The position numbers and the translations under genes were made by a program. The notes under the pieces were generated by a model that saw only the letters and a program-made list of their open reading frames with translations, did not search any database and was not told the DNA's origin. From JBBRHH01 sp963788015 (GTDB lineage Bacteria; Planctomycetota; Phycisphaerae; Tepidisphaerales; Tepidisphaeraceae), in contig CAWBEY010000012.1 in NCBI GenBank assembly GCA_963788015.1, positions 496,001-560,000 on the forward strand: 64,000 bases of DNA, read 5' to 3'. Shown in pieces: positions 18,384 to 28,404 of this stretch (position 1 is its first letter; each line of letters begins with the position of its first letter).

Positions 18384-19109
18384 TCAAGACTTCCCCTCCC
18401 CCAACTCCCGAATATAAACATTCCGAAACCGCGTCGGGTGGCTATGCGTCTGCAGCTCAATCTCCTCCTTCGGAAAAATAGCCTGCTTCGCATCCCAGTA
18501 ATTTTCCATCACCACCCCATCCACCACCACCTTGTCATTCAGCGTCACCCAGACCTTCTCCCCCACCATCTTGATGTGAAACGTATTCCACTCCCCCACC
18601 GGCCGGTCCGCCTTCACCAGCGGAAACCGCTCCCCCTTCTTGTTGTTCCACAAACCCCCCGATCCTTTGTCCGCCCCGTTCTTTTTCTCCGCCGGGTTGT
18701 CGGGATCCCAGATCTGCACCTGCGGCGTCCCGCGCAGATAAATCCCGCTGTCCCCACCCGCCTGGATCATCCAGTCCACCCACATCTCAAAATCCCCGTA
18801 CTGCTTTTCCGTGCACAAAAACGGCCCGCCGCCATCATTCACCAGTTCCCCATTCTCCACCCGCCAGTGCTTCGCCATTTCCGCATCCGACTTCTTCTGC
18901 GCCTCCGCCAGCGCCTCGGGCGTCATCTTCGCCCGCGTCAGCGGATTCCCAACCAGCCCCTTCCACCCCGTCAAATCCTTGCCATTAAACAGCGCCACAT
19001 ACCCCTCCGGCGGCTTGTTTTTCGCCGGCTCATCCGCCGCCCGTGCCGCCAAGACCATCGCAACGCAAACCACCGCCGCCACAAACACCCAATGCTTCAA
19101 CAAATTCAT
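18384..19109 (-). CDS. Secreted DUF1080 protein (3-keto-disaccharide hydrolase-like)
   Basis: 241 residues from the ATG at 19109, preceded by AGGAG. A signal peptide (LLKHWVFVAAVVCVAMVLAARA, split after ARA) precedes the DUF1080 domain. Landmarks are the starting GYVALFNGKDLTGW, WRVENGELVNDGG, then the region with GGDSGIYLRG and HIKMVGEKVWVTLN. The fold is a concanavalin-like beta sandwich. Members act on 3-keto sugars or bind glycans and are strongly expanded in planctomycetes. The exact activity is inferred from the family. The gene is uninterrupted and separate from its neighbours. Confidence 0.88.
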   Translation of the reverse strand: MNLLKHWVFVAAVVCVAMVLAARAADEPAKNKPPEGYVALFNGKDLTGWKGLVGNPLTRAKMTPEALAEAQKKSDAEMAKHWRVENGELVNDGGGPFLCTEKQYGDFEMWVDWMIQAGGDSGIYLRGTPQVQIWDPDNPAEKKNGADKGSGGLWNNKKGERFPLVKADRPVGEWNTFHIKMVGEKVWVTLNDKVVVDGVVMENYWDAKQAIFPKEEIELQTHSHPTRFRNVYIRELGEGKS

Positions 19110-19198
19110 CGCTTTCTCCTCAAGCCGCCCCTTACTCATTCCACTACCACCCAGCGCGCGGCAGGTTGCATCCATCGCCTCAAAAGCCCGGCCGCGGA

Positions 19199-20281
19199 TC
19201 AATGCTTCACTGTCTCTTTTTCCGTGAAGTTCTTGAATTTCTCAGACTCATAAACCGTCGCCCGATTGTTCTCGTCCAACACAACGATCCGAGCCGCAAC
19301 CCCGGCGGCCGACTCAATCAGCCCCAGCGCTTCTGGCCCAAGGATGCTCAACGGCTTGGTCATCCAATCGGAGTTGATGCCCTCCGGCGCGATCACCGTA
19401 ACGCCAATCCTGCGGGTAAGCCCCAGGCCCGTCCGGGGATCCAGGACATGCGAATAGCGTTTGCCATCGATGATGACATATCGCTCGGTGTCGCCTGACG
19501 TGGAGATGGCATAGTTGGCGAGGTTCACGTACTCGGAAGTGTGCTCCGGATCGCGCAGCGATTGGATCGCAATGCGCCACGATTTCTGGCCCGGCGGCGG
19601 ATCTCCCACCCGCACGTCTCCCGCCGCCCCGACAATCGCATGGGGGAAACCCATCTGGCGCAGCAGAGCAAGGCACTGGTCGGCCGTATAACCCTTCGCG
19701 ATGCCGCCAACGTCCAGTCGCATCTTTTCGTGCAGGAGTTGCACACTGTGATCGGCCGGGTTCAGGCGGATGTACTGATACCCAACACACGCCCTGGCCT
19801 CCGCCAATCTCTCGGGCGTCGGAAGCTCTCCCATATCCCGCGACCTGCGCCACAACCGCACGCACGGGCCGATGGTGATGTCGAAAATGCCATCGCTCAA
19901 CTTCGACGCCTCCACGGACCGCTCCAGCACGCGCCATAAGTCATCGCTGACGTGCATGCCGTCAGCCATCGGGCCGGAATTGGTGCGCTGGGACAGGCGG
20001 CTCAGCTCACTGTTGGGGTCGTAATCGCTTAGGATGGCGTTGAGCTGATCGATGCGCCGATACGCGGCATCGGAAGCCATTTTGGCCTGCGCCTCGGTCG
20101 CAGCGTAGATCACAATCCGAAAGCCAGTCCCCATTTTGGGCTGGATAAACTCGAATTTCTGAAGCGAGGACTGGCAACCGGCCACCCCTGATGCCATGAA
20201 CACCAGCCACAGAACACCGCGAAAAAATCCGAACAGGCGGCTGCATCGAAACGAATTGTCTGCGGCAACGGTAGTGCTCAT
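19199..20281 (-). CDS. apbE: FAD:protein FMN transferase (lipoprotein)
   Basis: 360 residues. A lipoprotein signal ends in the lipobox VAGC (Cys about residue 35), placing it on the outer face of the cytoplasmic membrane or in the periplasm. ApbE features follow: MGTGFRIVIYA, LSDYDPNSELSRL, LDVGGIAKGYTAD, SGDTERYVIIDGKRYSHVLDPRTG and the metal-binding Asp region SDWMTKPLSILG. It attaches FMN to Thr of flavoproteins such as Na+-NQR or Rnf subunits; no such substrate gene is in the window. The frame is intact. Confidence 0.93.
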   Translation of the reverse strand: MSTTVAADNSFRCSRLFGFFRGVLWLVFMASGVAGCQSSLQKFEFIQPKMGTGFRIVIYAATEAQAKMASDAAYRRIDQLNAILSDYDPNSELSRLSQRTNSGPMADGMHVSDDLWRVLERSVEASKLSDGIFDITIGPCVRLWRRSRDMGELPTPERLAEARACVGYQYIRLNPADHSVQLLHEKMRLDVGGIAKGYTADQCLALLRQMGFPHAIVGAAGDVRVGDPPPGQKSWRIAIQSLRDPEHTSEYVNLANYAISTSGDTERYVIIDGKRYSHVLDPRTGLGLTRRIGVTVIAPEGINSDWMTKPLSILGPEALGLIESAAGVAARIVVLDENNRATVYESEKFKNFTEKETVKH

Positions 20282-20364
20282 TGGGCAATTGCACCGTGGC
20301 GGGTGCTGTTGTGTTTTGCATCAACGTCGCCTTCTCCTGTAAAGTAGAAGCGACAAATTACTCC

Positions 20365-21521
20365 ATGAAAGGACTGACTGTGCTTTTACGTCTCATTTGC
20401 ATTGCTGGCAAGTCACGGGCGGGCGCTGCGGCGCGGGGCGTTGGCGGTGGCCGCCGGCGCACTTTGTTTCACGAACTTTATGCCGGCCACGGCGCGGGCC
20501 GAAGAAGGCAAGCCGTTTACCGAAACCCTCTCCGGCTCCAACATATCCTTCAAAATGCTCCCCATCCCGGCCGGCAAGTTCATGATGGGCAGCCCCGACA
20601 CCGAGAAAAAACGCAAGCCGGACGAAGGCCCGCAGTTCGAAGTGGAGGTCGACGCCTTCTACATGGAAGAGCATGAGGTCACCTGGGCCGAGTACAACCT
20701 GTTCCTCACCAATTACCACCGCCTGGCCGACAGCGGCCCGCCGAAAATCCCCAGCCGACAAGCGCGCCGACGCCGTCACCTATCCCACGCCGATGTACGA
20801 GCTGGAAGCCGGCCCCGTGCTCGATCGCATGGGCCGCGGGCCCAAGTTTCCCGCCGTGATCATGTCGCAGTTTGCCGCGCGGCAATACACCAAGTGGCTC
20901 AGCAAGAAGACCGGCCGCTTCTATCGCCTGCCCACCGAGGCCGAATGGGAATACGCCTGCCGGGCCGGCACCACCACCGCCTACAGCTTCGGCGACGATC
21001 CCAAGATGCTCAAAGACTACGCCTGGTACTTCGACAACTCCGACCTCGAAGACGGCGACGGCGGCTATCACGAGGTCAGGAAGAAGAAGCCCAATCCCTG
21101 GGGCCTGTACGACATGCACGGCAACGTCGCCGAGTGGTGCATCGATGAGTACGCGGCCGACTGGTACAAGCAATTCGCAGGGCAAGACCGTCAAATGGCA
21201 GCGAGGCCATCAACTGGCCCAAGAAGCAATACCCGCGCGTCATCGCGGCGGAGGCTGGAACTCCGAAGCCGAAGAGTGCCGCTCGGCCGCACGCGTCGGC
21301 TTCGAACAAGGCAATGAACGTGAAGGACCCGCAGCTTCCGCAAAGCCCGCATTGGCTGACCGAAGGATTCTGGATCGGCTTCCGCGTCGTCGCGCCCGGT
21401 CAAAGAGCCCAGCGAGGCCGAGAAGCTGAAGTACTGGGACGTGGACGATGAGTACACGAAGCAAAGTGCTGGAGCGCGACCGCGAGATTCGCGAAATTGT
21501 CCGCACAGCAAGCCAAGTAGC
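20365..21521 (+). CDS. SUMF1/formylglycine-generating-enzyme-like secreted protein, several frame breaks
   Basis: Pieces in three frames make one protein of about 380 aa: signal-like RGALAVAAGALCFTNFMPATARA, then the SUMF1 start FKMLPIPAGKFMMGSPDTE, DAFYMEEHEVTWAEYNLFL, FYRLPTEAEWEYACRAGTTT, NPWGLYDMHGNVAEWC and GGGWNSEAEECRSAAR. Slips lie near 20400, 20755, 21185, 21320 and 21470. The ATG at 20365 is the likely start; otherwise TTG at 20402. Only the second of the two cysteines used by aerobic formylglycine generators is visible in the GGGW...C block, so sulfatase activation is doubtful; many planctomycete SUMF1 proteins are non-enzymatic. Confidence 0.75.
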
Positions 21522-21597
21522 TCGCATCGCACTGAAGATCAGCAATCATCGCGGCGATCGCCCGTCGAACCGCACACACCACGAGCAGGAGATTCGA

Positions 21598-22931
21598 ATG
21601 ACCAACCGAGATCGACCAGCCCGGCAGCTTCGATCACGCCGCCGCGACTTTCTGAAGACCTCCGCGGCGTTGCCGCGGCCGCCGGCCGGCAACCAGCCTC
21701 TTCGTCCCGTCAGTCCACGCCGCCGGCGACGACACGATCAAGATCGCCCTGATCGGCTGCGGCGGCCGCGGCAGCGGCGCGTGCCAGCCAGGCACTGAGC
21801 ACCAAGGGCCCGTCAAGCTGATCGCCATCGCCGACGCGTTCGAGGACAACGCCAAGGCGGCCCTCGGCCGAACTCGAAGCAGCAGCACGGCGACAAGGTC
21901 GACGTGAAGCCGACGATCACATCTTCGTCGGCTTCGACGCCTACAAGAAGGCCATCGACGCCGGCGCGACCTGGTCATCCTCGCCACGCCGCCCGGCTTC
22001 CGCCCGATTCACTTCGAGTACGCCGTGAAGCAGGGCAAGAACGTCTTCATGGAAAAGCCGGTCGCCACCGATGCGCCGGGCATCCGCCAGGTGCTCGCCG
22101 CCGCCGAGGAAGCCAAGAAGAAGAACCTGAAGGTCGGCGTCGGCCTGCAGCGCCATCACGAGGCCAAGTACATCGAAACCGTGAAGCGCATTCAGGACGG
22201 CGCGCTCGGCGAGCTCGATCCTGATGCCGCGTCTACTGGAACGGCGCCGGCGTCTGGGTCCGCCCGCGCAAGCCGGGCCAGACCGAAATGGAATACCAGA
22301 TGCGCAACTGGTACTACTTCATCTGGCTCTGCGGCGATCACATCATCGAGCAGCACATCCACAACCTCGACGTCGTCAACTGGGTCAAGGACGGCCACCC
22401 CGTCACGGCCAAGGCCATGGGCGGCCGCCAGGTCCGCACCGGCATCGACCACGGCGAAATCTACGATCACCACATGCGTCGAATTCACCTACGCCGACGG
22501 CACCGTGCTGATCAGCCAGTGCCGCCACATTCCCGGCTGCTGGAACAGCGTTTCGGAACATGCCCACGGCACCAAGGGATATGCCGACATCGGCGGCGGC
22601 TTGTTCACGATGAAGCAGGGCCAGGGTGAGAACTGGAAATACAAGGGCCCGAACGTCGATCCCTATCAGGTGGAGCACGACGATCTCTTCGACGCCATCC
22701 GCAACAACAAGCCATACAACGAAGCCGAGTACGGCGCCAGCAGCACGATGACCGTCCATCCTGGGCCGCATGGCAACCTACTCCGGCCAGATCATCAAGT
22801 ACGATGACGCAATCAAGTCCCAAATCAGCCTGATGCCCGAGAAATTTGATTTCAACGCGCCCCCGCGCAGCCTGCCCGATGCCAACGGCCGGTATGAAAT
22901 TCCCATGCCCGGCAAGACAAAAGTGATCTGA
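21598..22931 (+). CDS. Tat-exported Gfo/Idh/MocA oxidoreductase, several frame breaks
   Basis: Translation begins MTNRDRPARQLRSRRRDFLK, a twin-arginine signal, and ends at the TGA at 22929-22931. Across at least five slips (near 21680, 21790, 21870, 21915, 22225, 22480, 22755) the order is the Rossmann core KIALIGCGGRGSGA, FMEKPVATDAPGIRQV (the EKP motif), QRHHEAKYIE, WVKDGHPVTAKAMGGRQVR and YSGQIIKYDDAIKSQ. About 440 aa. Such proteins are NAD(P)-dependent sugar oxidoreductases with tightly bound cofactor, exported folded. The dense breaks make this the worst-preserved reading of the window; conserved sequence on both sides argues for sequence error. Confidence 0.78.
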
Positions 22932-22963
22932 TCGGCGGCCGGAAAGCAGAGACTGTAAATTCG

Positions 22964-22997
22964 CTGGAGGGTCGGCCGCCAACGGCCGGCCCTCCAG
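22964..22997. repeat. Long hairpin between the Gfo/Idh/MocA and cytochrome b562-like genes
   Basis: Two 15-base arms (22964-22978 and 22983-22997) pair with one G-T mismatch around a CCAA loop. It follows the upstream stop by 33 bases and precedes a strong AAAGGAGG ribosome site. No T-run follows, so it is REP-like rather than a classical terminator. Confidence 0.55.
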
Positions 22998-23019
22998 CCG
23001 CATAAAGGAGGATTCGATC

Positions 23020-23514
23020 ATGGTCAACAAAACATTCTCGAAGATAACGCAGGCAATTTTTTGTGCCGTCGCGGCCTTTGCAATGACGCTGCCAACGCCG
23101 CGCATAATGCAAGCAGCCGACGCACCCCCGCCGGCCGCCAAGGAAGGAAAAGAAAAGACCGAACTGCACCATCGCATGAAGGAGATGGACGATGCAATGA
23201 AAAAACTGCGCAGGACGCTGAAAAGCGCCGACACCAACGCCGATTCGCTCGACCTGATCGCGAAGATCGAGCAACTGGCCGTGACCTGCAAGTCAATGAC
23301 CCCGTCCAAGGCCGCCACCCTTCCAGAAGCCGACCGCCCCAAGTTCATCGCCAGCTATCGCAAAGAAATGGCCGGCCTACTGACGGAAGTCTGCAAAATG
23401 GAATCGGCCGTTCTGGACGGCGACAACGCCAAGGCGCAGGAAATCTTCGCGAACCTGAAGGAAATGGAAGACAAGGGCCATGACAAGTTCAATGAGGATG
23501 ACGAAAAGAAATAG
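23020..23514 (+). CDS. Cytochrome b562-like secreted protein
   Basis: 164 residues with a signal peptide ending near IMQAADA, then a four-helix, Lys/Glu-rich domain. The first helix has HHRMKEMDDAMKKLRRTLKS and the last KEMEDKGHDKFNED. These line up with the Met and His that bind haem in E. coli cytochrome b562 (Met7 and His102). The strong AAAGGAGG upstream fixes the start. Planctomycetes encode many small proteins of this type. Haem binding is inferred; a metal-binding or haem-free variant of the fold is possible. It is not overlapped with its neighbours. Confidence 0.7.
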   Translation: MVNKTFSKITQAIFCAVAAFAMTLPTPRIMQAADAPPPAAKEGKEKTELHHRMKEMDDAMKKLRRTLKSADTNADSLDLIAKIEQLAVTCKSMTPSKAATLPEADRPKFIASYRKEMAGLLTEVCKMESAVLDGDNAKAQEIFANLKEMEDKGHDKFNEDDEKK

Positions 23515-23614
23515 CACCTGCGGAGCGTGATTCGTCCGTGCCAATCCCTGCGCATTACTGCCCGGACGATATCCACGACTGGTGATTCTTCCAGAAAAAC
23601 AACGAAGGCCAGCA

Positions 23615-24808
23615 ATGAAAAACACCGGACACAGTGTGAAGTACCTGATTATCGCCGTGGTCGTCGGTCTGACGTCGGCAGTCGCGACAGCCAAGCCGCT
23701 AAAGGTGTTCATCCTGGCTGGGCAGTCGAACATGCAGGGCCATGTGAACATCTCGACATTCGACTCCATGGCCGATGATCCAAAAACGGCGCCGATTCTC
23801 AAAGAAATGCGCAACGACGATGGCACGCCAAGGGTGTGCGAGAAGGTCTGGATATCATCCATCGGCTGCGCCGGTGATGACACGACTGAGCAAAAAGGCA
23901 AGGTCACGGCCGGCTTCGGCGCCTCGAAAGCGGAAATCGGTCCGGAATTCACGTTCGGCATTTACATGGAAAAGGAGCTGGGTGAGCCATTCCTGATCAT
24001 CAAGACCTCATGGGGCGGAAAGAATCTGCACACCGATTTCCGTCCGCCCAGCGCCGGGCCATATCTATGGAGTGACTATGAGTTGGCCCAGTGCAAGCAG
24101 CGCGGTGACGACATCGAGAAGGACAAGGCCGACAAAATCAAAGCCACCGGTGCCTACTACCGCCTGATGATAGAGCATGTGCGGAAAGTCCTGGCAAACG
24201 TCAAGCGCGTTATGCCGGAGTACGATCCCGACCAGGGTTACGAATTGGCTGGTTTTGTCTGGTTCCAGGGATTCAACGATCTGGTCTCCAACTGGACATA
24301 CGACAAGCGCAACCAGCCAGGCGGATACGACATGTATGGGCAACTACTGACGCAGTTTATTCGCGATGTGCGGAAGGATCTGTCGGCACCCAAAATGCCC
24401 TTCGTGATCGGAGTAATGGGAATTGGCGGCCTGAAGGAAGACAAAAAGCCCGGCCAGATGTACTTCCGCCAGGCACAGGCCGCGCCGGCGTCGCTTCCTG
24501 AATTTCAAGGCAACGTGGTGGCGGTTCAGACCGCACCCTTCTGGGATGATGACCTCGAAACGCTCCAAGCGCGAATGCACACCTACTGGCCGCAGGTGGA
24601 CAAGAAGGTCGCTGCGGAGAAGAACACCTCAATGGAAAACAAGATGAAGGTCATGGCTGAAAACTTCACGCCCCAGGAGTGGAAGCGCCTCCAGGGCGTC
24701 TCCAACGGCGGATATCATTACCTGGGCGCCGCCAGGATCATGGCCCCCATCGGCAAGGCATTCGCCGACGCGACGGCGCATCTTCAGCAGAACGGTGCAC
24801 AACCATGA
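23615..24808 (+). CDS. Secreted SASA-type carbohydrate esterase
   Basis: 397 residues from the ATG at 23615 (an in-frame start 33 bases earlier is unlikely). Signal peptide, then LKVFILAGQSNMQGHVNIS: GQSNM carries the Ser nucleophile of sialate O-acetylesterase/CE6-like SGNH hydrolases. Other blocks are IIKTSWGGKNL, AGFVWFQGFNDL and the C-terminal NGGYHYLGAARIM with the His. It would remove acetyl groups from polysaccharides outside the cytoplasm. Its stop overlaps the next start (ATGA), so the two are coupled. Unbroken frame. Confidence 0.87.
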   Translation: MKNTGHSVKYLIIAVVVGLTSAVATAKPLKVFILAGQSNMQGHVNISTFDSMADDPKTAPILKEMRNDDGTPRVCEKVWISSIGCAGDDTTEQKGKVTAGFGASKAEIGPEFTFGIYMEKELGEPFLIIKTSWGGKNLHTDFRPPSAGPYLWSDYELAQCKQRGDDIEKDKADKIKATGAYYRLMIEHVRKVLANVKRVMPEYDPDQGYELAGFVWFQGFNDLVSNWTYDKRNQPGGYDMYGQLLTQFIRDVRKDLSAPKMPFVIGVMGIGGLKEDKKPGQMYFRQAQAAPASLPEFQGNVVAVQTAPFWDDDLETLQARMHTYWPQVDKKVAAEKNTSMENKMKVMAENFTPQEWKRLQGVSNGGYHYLGAARIMAPIGKAFADATAHLQQNGAQP

Positions 24809-26440
24809 CTCAAACTTTCACACTTCTGTGCGCACTGACGATCGCTCTGGCCAGGCACGGCCACCGCAGCCGAGGTTCAGAAAGCCGAGATGGCGGGCTA
24901 CCTGCTGGTCTCCTCGGACAAGGTCCCCGATGCCTACAACGCCGGGTTCTCGCTCTACGCCGCGGCCTGGCCGCTGCTGCAGCAGTATCCGGGGCATCGC
25001 TTCCAGACGGGCCTCTTCGGCACGTGGATGCACGCGCAGTATGAAGGCAAGCCGCCGGCGGATCTTTACTCCGACATCGAAGGCGGACTGGGCTGGTGGC
25101 GCGACACGCGTTTCCCGACCGAGACGCCGAAGTTCATCATGGGCGGCGTGGCCGTGAATTTCAAAGAGATCGCCAACGGTCCCGCGCATGGCGCGGGAAA
25201 CTGGGACAAGCCCCAGGGCCTGTACGGCGTGGCGCAGCTGAGCCCCTGGCTGCTTTTCCCGATCGATGGCCTGAACGTCAAGCAGGGCACCTGCGGCGAC
25301 CTGTTCGGCTACGGCTATCTGCCGCTGCCGCTGACGGCGGCCAAGGCGACCACCGGCGGAAAGAACGTCCCGACCGGCGACAACTGCTGGACGCTGTTCC
25401 TCAGCACGCAGAACTTCAAAGGCCCGGTCTGTTTCTTCACGCCTTACTTCTGGTCGCACTCGGCCGAGGTGAATCCGGACTACGCCGGCCTGCTGCTGGA
25501 TTCGCGTCCGTCGGCCCCGAACAAGCCGTTCCAGATGGAGACGCAGTATGTGCCGGCCGCGCTGTCGGTCGACGAGAAGGGCGAGACCTACGCCCGCATC
25601 GCGCCGACTTCCTTTCCCGTCGGGCCCGATGGCAACACCGTCGTCCTGCACCGCCTGACGTCCTACAACAAGAAAGCCCTCTGGGACGGCGTGAAGGCGT
25701 GGTTCGACGGCGGCCCGCCGGTCAGCGGCGCGATCAATCCCGACGGCGCCTACGTGCAGACGTTCCGCGCCAACGGCGGCTCGACCTGGAAGATCTACGC
25801 GGAGAACACGCCAAAGGAAAAGAAGGTTGCGATGGCCTGGAATTCGTTCGCCACGCCGATCGCGCCCGACCCCACGACCTACGGCTACAAGTGGAACGAG
25901 CAACTCGTCACGCAAGGTCGACGCGCCCGAGCGGCGCCCGCGTGGTGCTCCCCGAATATTTCCACCTCCAGAACGACGGAAAGAAGACCCAGTGGGTCGT
26001 GGCCAAGCCCGCCGAAGTGCCGGCCACGTCGGGATTGGCCGACGCTGCGTTTCGATCGGCCCAAGGAGAAAGCCCCCGAGCCCTACGACACGCCCGAGGC
26101 TCCCGAGAGCTCGTTCAAGAAGCCCGGCCCGGTCGCCGGACCGTTCAAGGCGCATCTCGGCGACGGCAGCGTGGTGACGTATTACTGGTATCGTTTCGCC
26201 GACCAGCCGGCGCTGCTGAACGCCGATCTGACCACGGAGGAGCGCGAGAAGATGCAGGCGAAGGTCGAGAAACTGCACCGCGCCTGGACGAAGGACCGCG
26301 ACTACCTCGCGCCGCCCACGGTCGGCAAACTCGCCGACCTGGACCCGGCTCAAATCGTCACCCCGCCCAAGGGATTCGAAATCGGCTACGTGCCCATCGC
26401 CACGCGGCAGGAGCAGGACACGCCACATCCCGGTAAATAA
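24805..26440 (+). CDS. Secreted protein of unknown function coupled to the SASA esterase, several frame breaks
   Basis: About 545 residues. The ATG at 24805 overlaps the esterase stop; a signal-like MTQTFTLLCALTIALA is followed by a slip near 24855 into GTATAAEVQKAEMAGYLLVS. Further slips near 25915, 25940 and 26050. The long correct frame is rich in aromatic residues (FGTWMHAQYEG, GGLGWWRDTRFP, FFTPYFWSHSAEVNPDY) and looks like an extracellular beta-rich or glycan-active protein. It ends with a helical charged stretch and QEQDTPHPGK. I recognise no family. Coupling to the esterase suggests a joint role on an acetylated polysaccharide. Confidence 0.7.
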
Positions 26441-26545
26441 GCGACCGTCCCCTGCCCACGACGATTGCCCCGAGCAGCTAAAAGCCGTTAAAGCCCGCCA
26501 CGGAACCCGCGTGTGATCAATCTCCTTCATCTTTTTCGTGCCCCC

Positions 26546-26917
26546 CTAATGCCGCCCGGCCAACCGCTTCACCTGGTGCAGCATCTCACTCCCCGTAAAA
26601 CTCGCCTTCACCAGATACTCCTTCGCCCCCAGCTGCTCGGCCTTCTTCATCGACTGCGAATCCGTGATCGCGGTCATCAAAATTACCGGCAACGCATGCC
26701 ATTGCGGGTTTTGACGAATAATCTCCAAAAACGTCAGACCGTCCATCACCGGCATCATGATGTCCAGCAACACCACGTCCGGCCTCACATGCTGTAGCGC
26801 CGCCAGCGCATCCAAGCCATTCTTCGCGCACACCGCATCATGCCCCTCCGAACTCAGCAACTTCGCCACCACCCGCCTGCTGCTTTCCATATCATCCACA
26901 ACCATCACAGTTGCCAC
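26546..26917 (-). CDS. Single-domain response regulator (CheY-like)
   Basis: 123 residues, receiver domain only. VMVVDDMESSRRV holds the acidic pair, VVLLDIMMPVMDGLTFL the phospho-Asp, ILMTAITD the Thr and YLVKASFTG the conserved Lys. With no output domain, it would act by protein-protein contact, as in chemotaxis or phosphorelays. No kinase is adjacent. It is divergent from the M29 peptidase with 194 bases between, in which I see no further feature. Confidence 0.92.
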   Translation of the reverse strand: MATVMVVDDMESSRRVVAKLLSSEGHDAVCAKNGLDALAALQHVRPDVVLLDIMMPVMDGLTFLEIIRQNPQWHALPVILMTAITDSQSMKKAEQLGAKEYLVKASFTGSEMLHQVKRLAGRH

Positions 26918-27111
26918 GATCTCTCCTTTTCATCCGCACGCTCAAGCAAAGCCTGGACGCACCAGACACGACTCCCTGTCGCATCTCAACGCACCATGGC
27001 CGCCAAAACGCTCGTCGCCCCAGACGACGGCAATCCGCATACCGCTTCCAGCCAATGACATTCCGTTCCGCCCCTGCCATAATCCCACTCCACCACCTCA
27101 CCGGAGAATCC

Positions 27112-28232
27112 ATGACCGACCCCCGCATCGAAAAACTCGCCGACGTCCTCATCGGCTATGCCTGTGAAGTAAAACCCGGCGAAAACGTCCTCATCGAAGC
27201 CATCGACGTCCCCCACGCTTTCACCAAAGCCCTCGTCCGCCGCACCACCGCCGCCGGCGGCCGCCCGTTCGTCCTCCTTAAAAGCAACGAAATCCACCGC
27301 GCCCTCATGCTCGCCGGCACACCCGAGCAATGGGAACTCACCGCCCGCATCGAGCGCCTCCAGATGGAAAACATGCAGTGCTACATCGGCGCGCGCGGCA
27401 ACGCCAACGTTTCCGAACTCTCCGACGTCCCGGCCGACAAGCAGAAACTCTACGAACAACATCTCTGGAAAACCGTCCACCAGGAAATCCGCATCAAGAA
27501 AACCCGCTGGGTCGTCCTCCGCTGGCCAAGCCCTTCCATGGCGCAGATGGCCGAGATGAGCACCGAAGCGTTCGAGGATTTCTACTTCAACGTCTGCACC
27601 CTCGACTACGCAAAAATGAGCCGCGCCATGCAGCCGCTCAAGCACCTGATGGACCGCACCGACCAAGTCCGTCTCAAAGGCCCCGGCCGACACCGATCTC
27701 ACCTTCAGCATCAAAGACATCCCGGCCATCCCCTGCGACGGCAAGGTCAACATCCCCGACGGCGAAGTCTTCACCGCCCCCGTCCGCGACAGCGTCAACG
27801 GCATCATCCATTTCAACTGCCCCACCATTTATCGCGGCACAACCCACACCGACATCCGCCTGGTCTTTCAAGAACGGCAAAATCGTCGAAGCCACCAGCA
27901 GCGCCACCGACAAACTCAACGAAGTGCTCAATGCCGATGAAGGCGCCCGCTACGTCGGCGAGTTCGCCATCGGCTTCAATCCCTACTGCACCAAGCCGAT
28001 GAAAGACATCCTCTTCGACGAAAAGATCGCCGGCAGCATCCATTTCACCCCCGGCCAATGCTACGACGAAGCCTCCAACGGCAACAAAAGCGAAATTCAC
28101 TGGGACATGGTCATGCGACAAGACCCCGAAGCCGGCGGCGGCGAAATTTATTTTGACGGCCGCCTCATTCGCAAAGATGGCCAGTTCGTCATCGCCGAAC
28201 TTGTCGGATTAAACCCCGAAAACCTGAAATAA
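27112..28232 (+). CDS. M29-family aminopeptidase, two frame breaks
   Basis: About 373 residues across slips near 27686 and 27866. N-terminal KLADVLIGYACEVKPGENVLIEA is the M29 (AmpS/PepS/aminopeptidase T) start. Later blocks carry the metal ligands: NIPDGEVFTAPV (Glu), GSIHFTPGQCY (His), KSEIHWDMVM (His, Asp) and EIYFDGRLI (Asp). It would be a cytosolic, dinuclear-metal exopeptidase. The start ATG follows GGAGAATCC. Downstream is the large surface-protein gene after 172 bases. Confidence 0.85.
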
Positions 28233-28404
28233 TGTCGTTTCGGGCTCACCGAAATGATAGAAACATGTCGCTCCGATGGCGCGAGCCTGCTGCAACGGCC
28301 AACTTTTTCGCGTCAATCCTCATTGACTTCTCATATTCCGCCCTTAATTACTCCCCATCTTCAAACAGCAGGGCTTGATCGTCCAACAACCGGGATGCAC
28401 CGTA

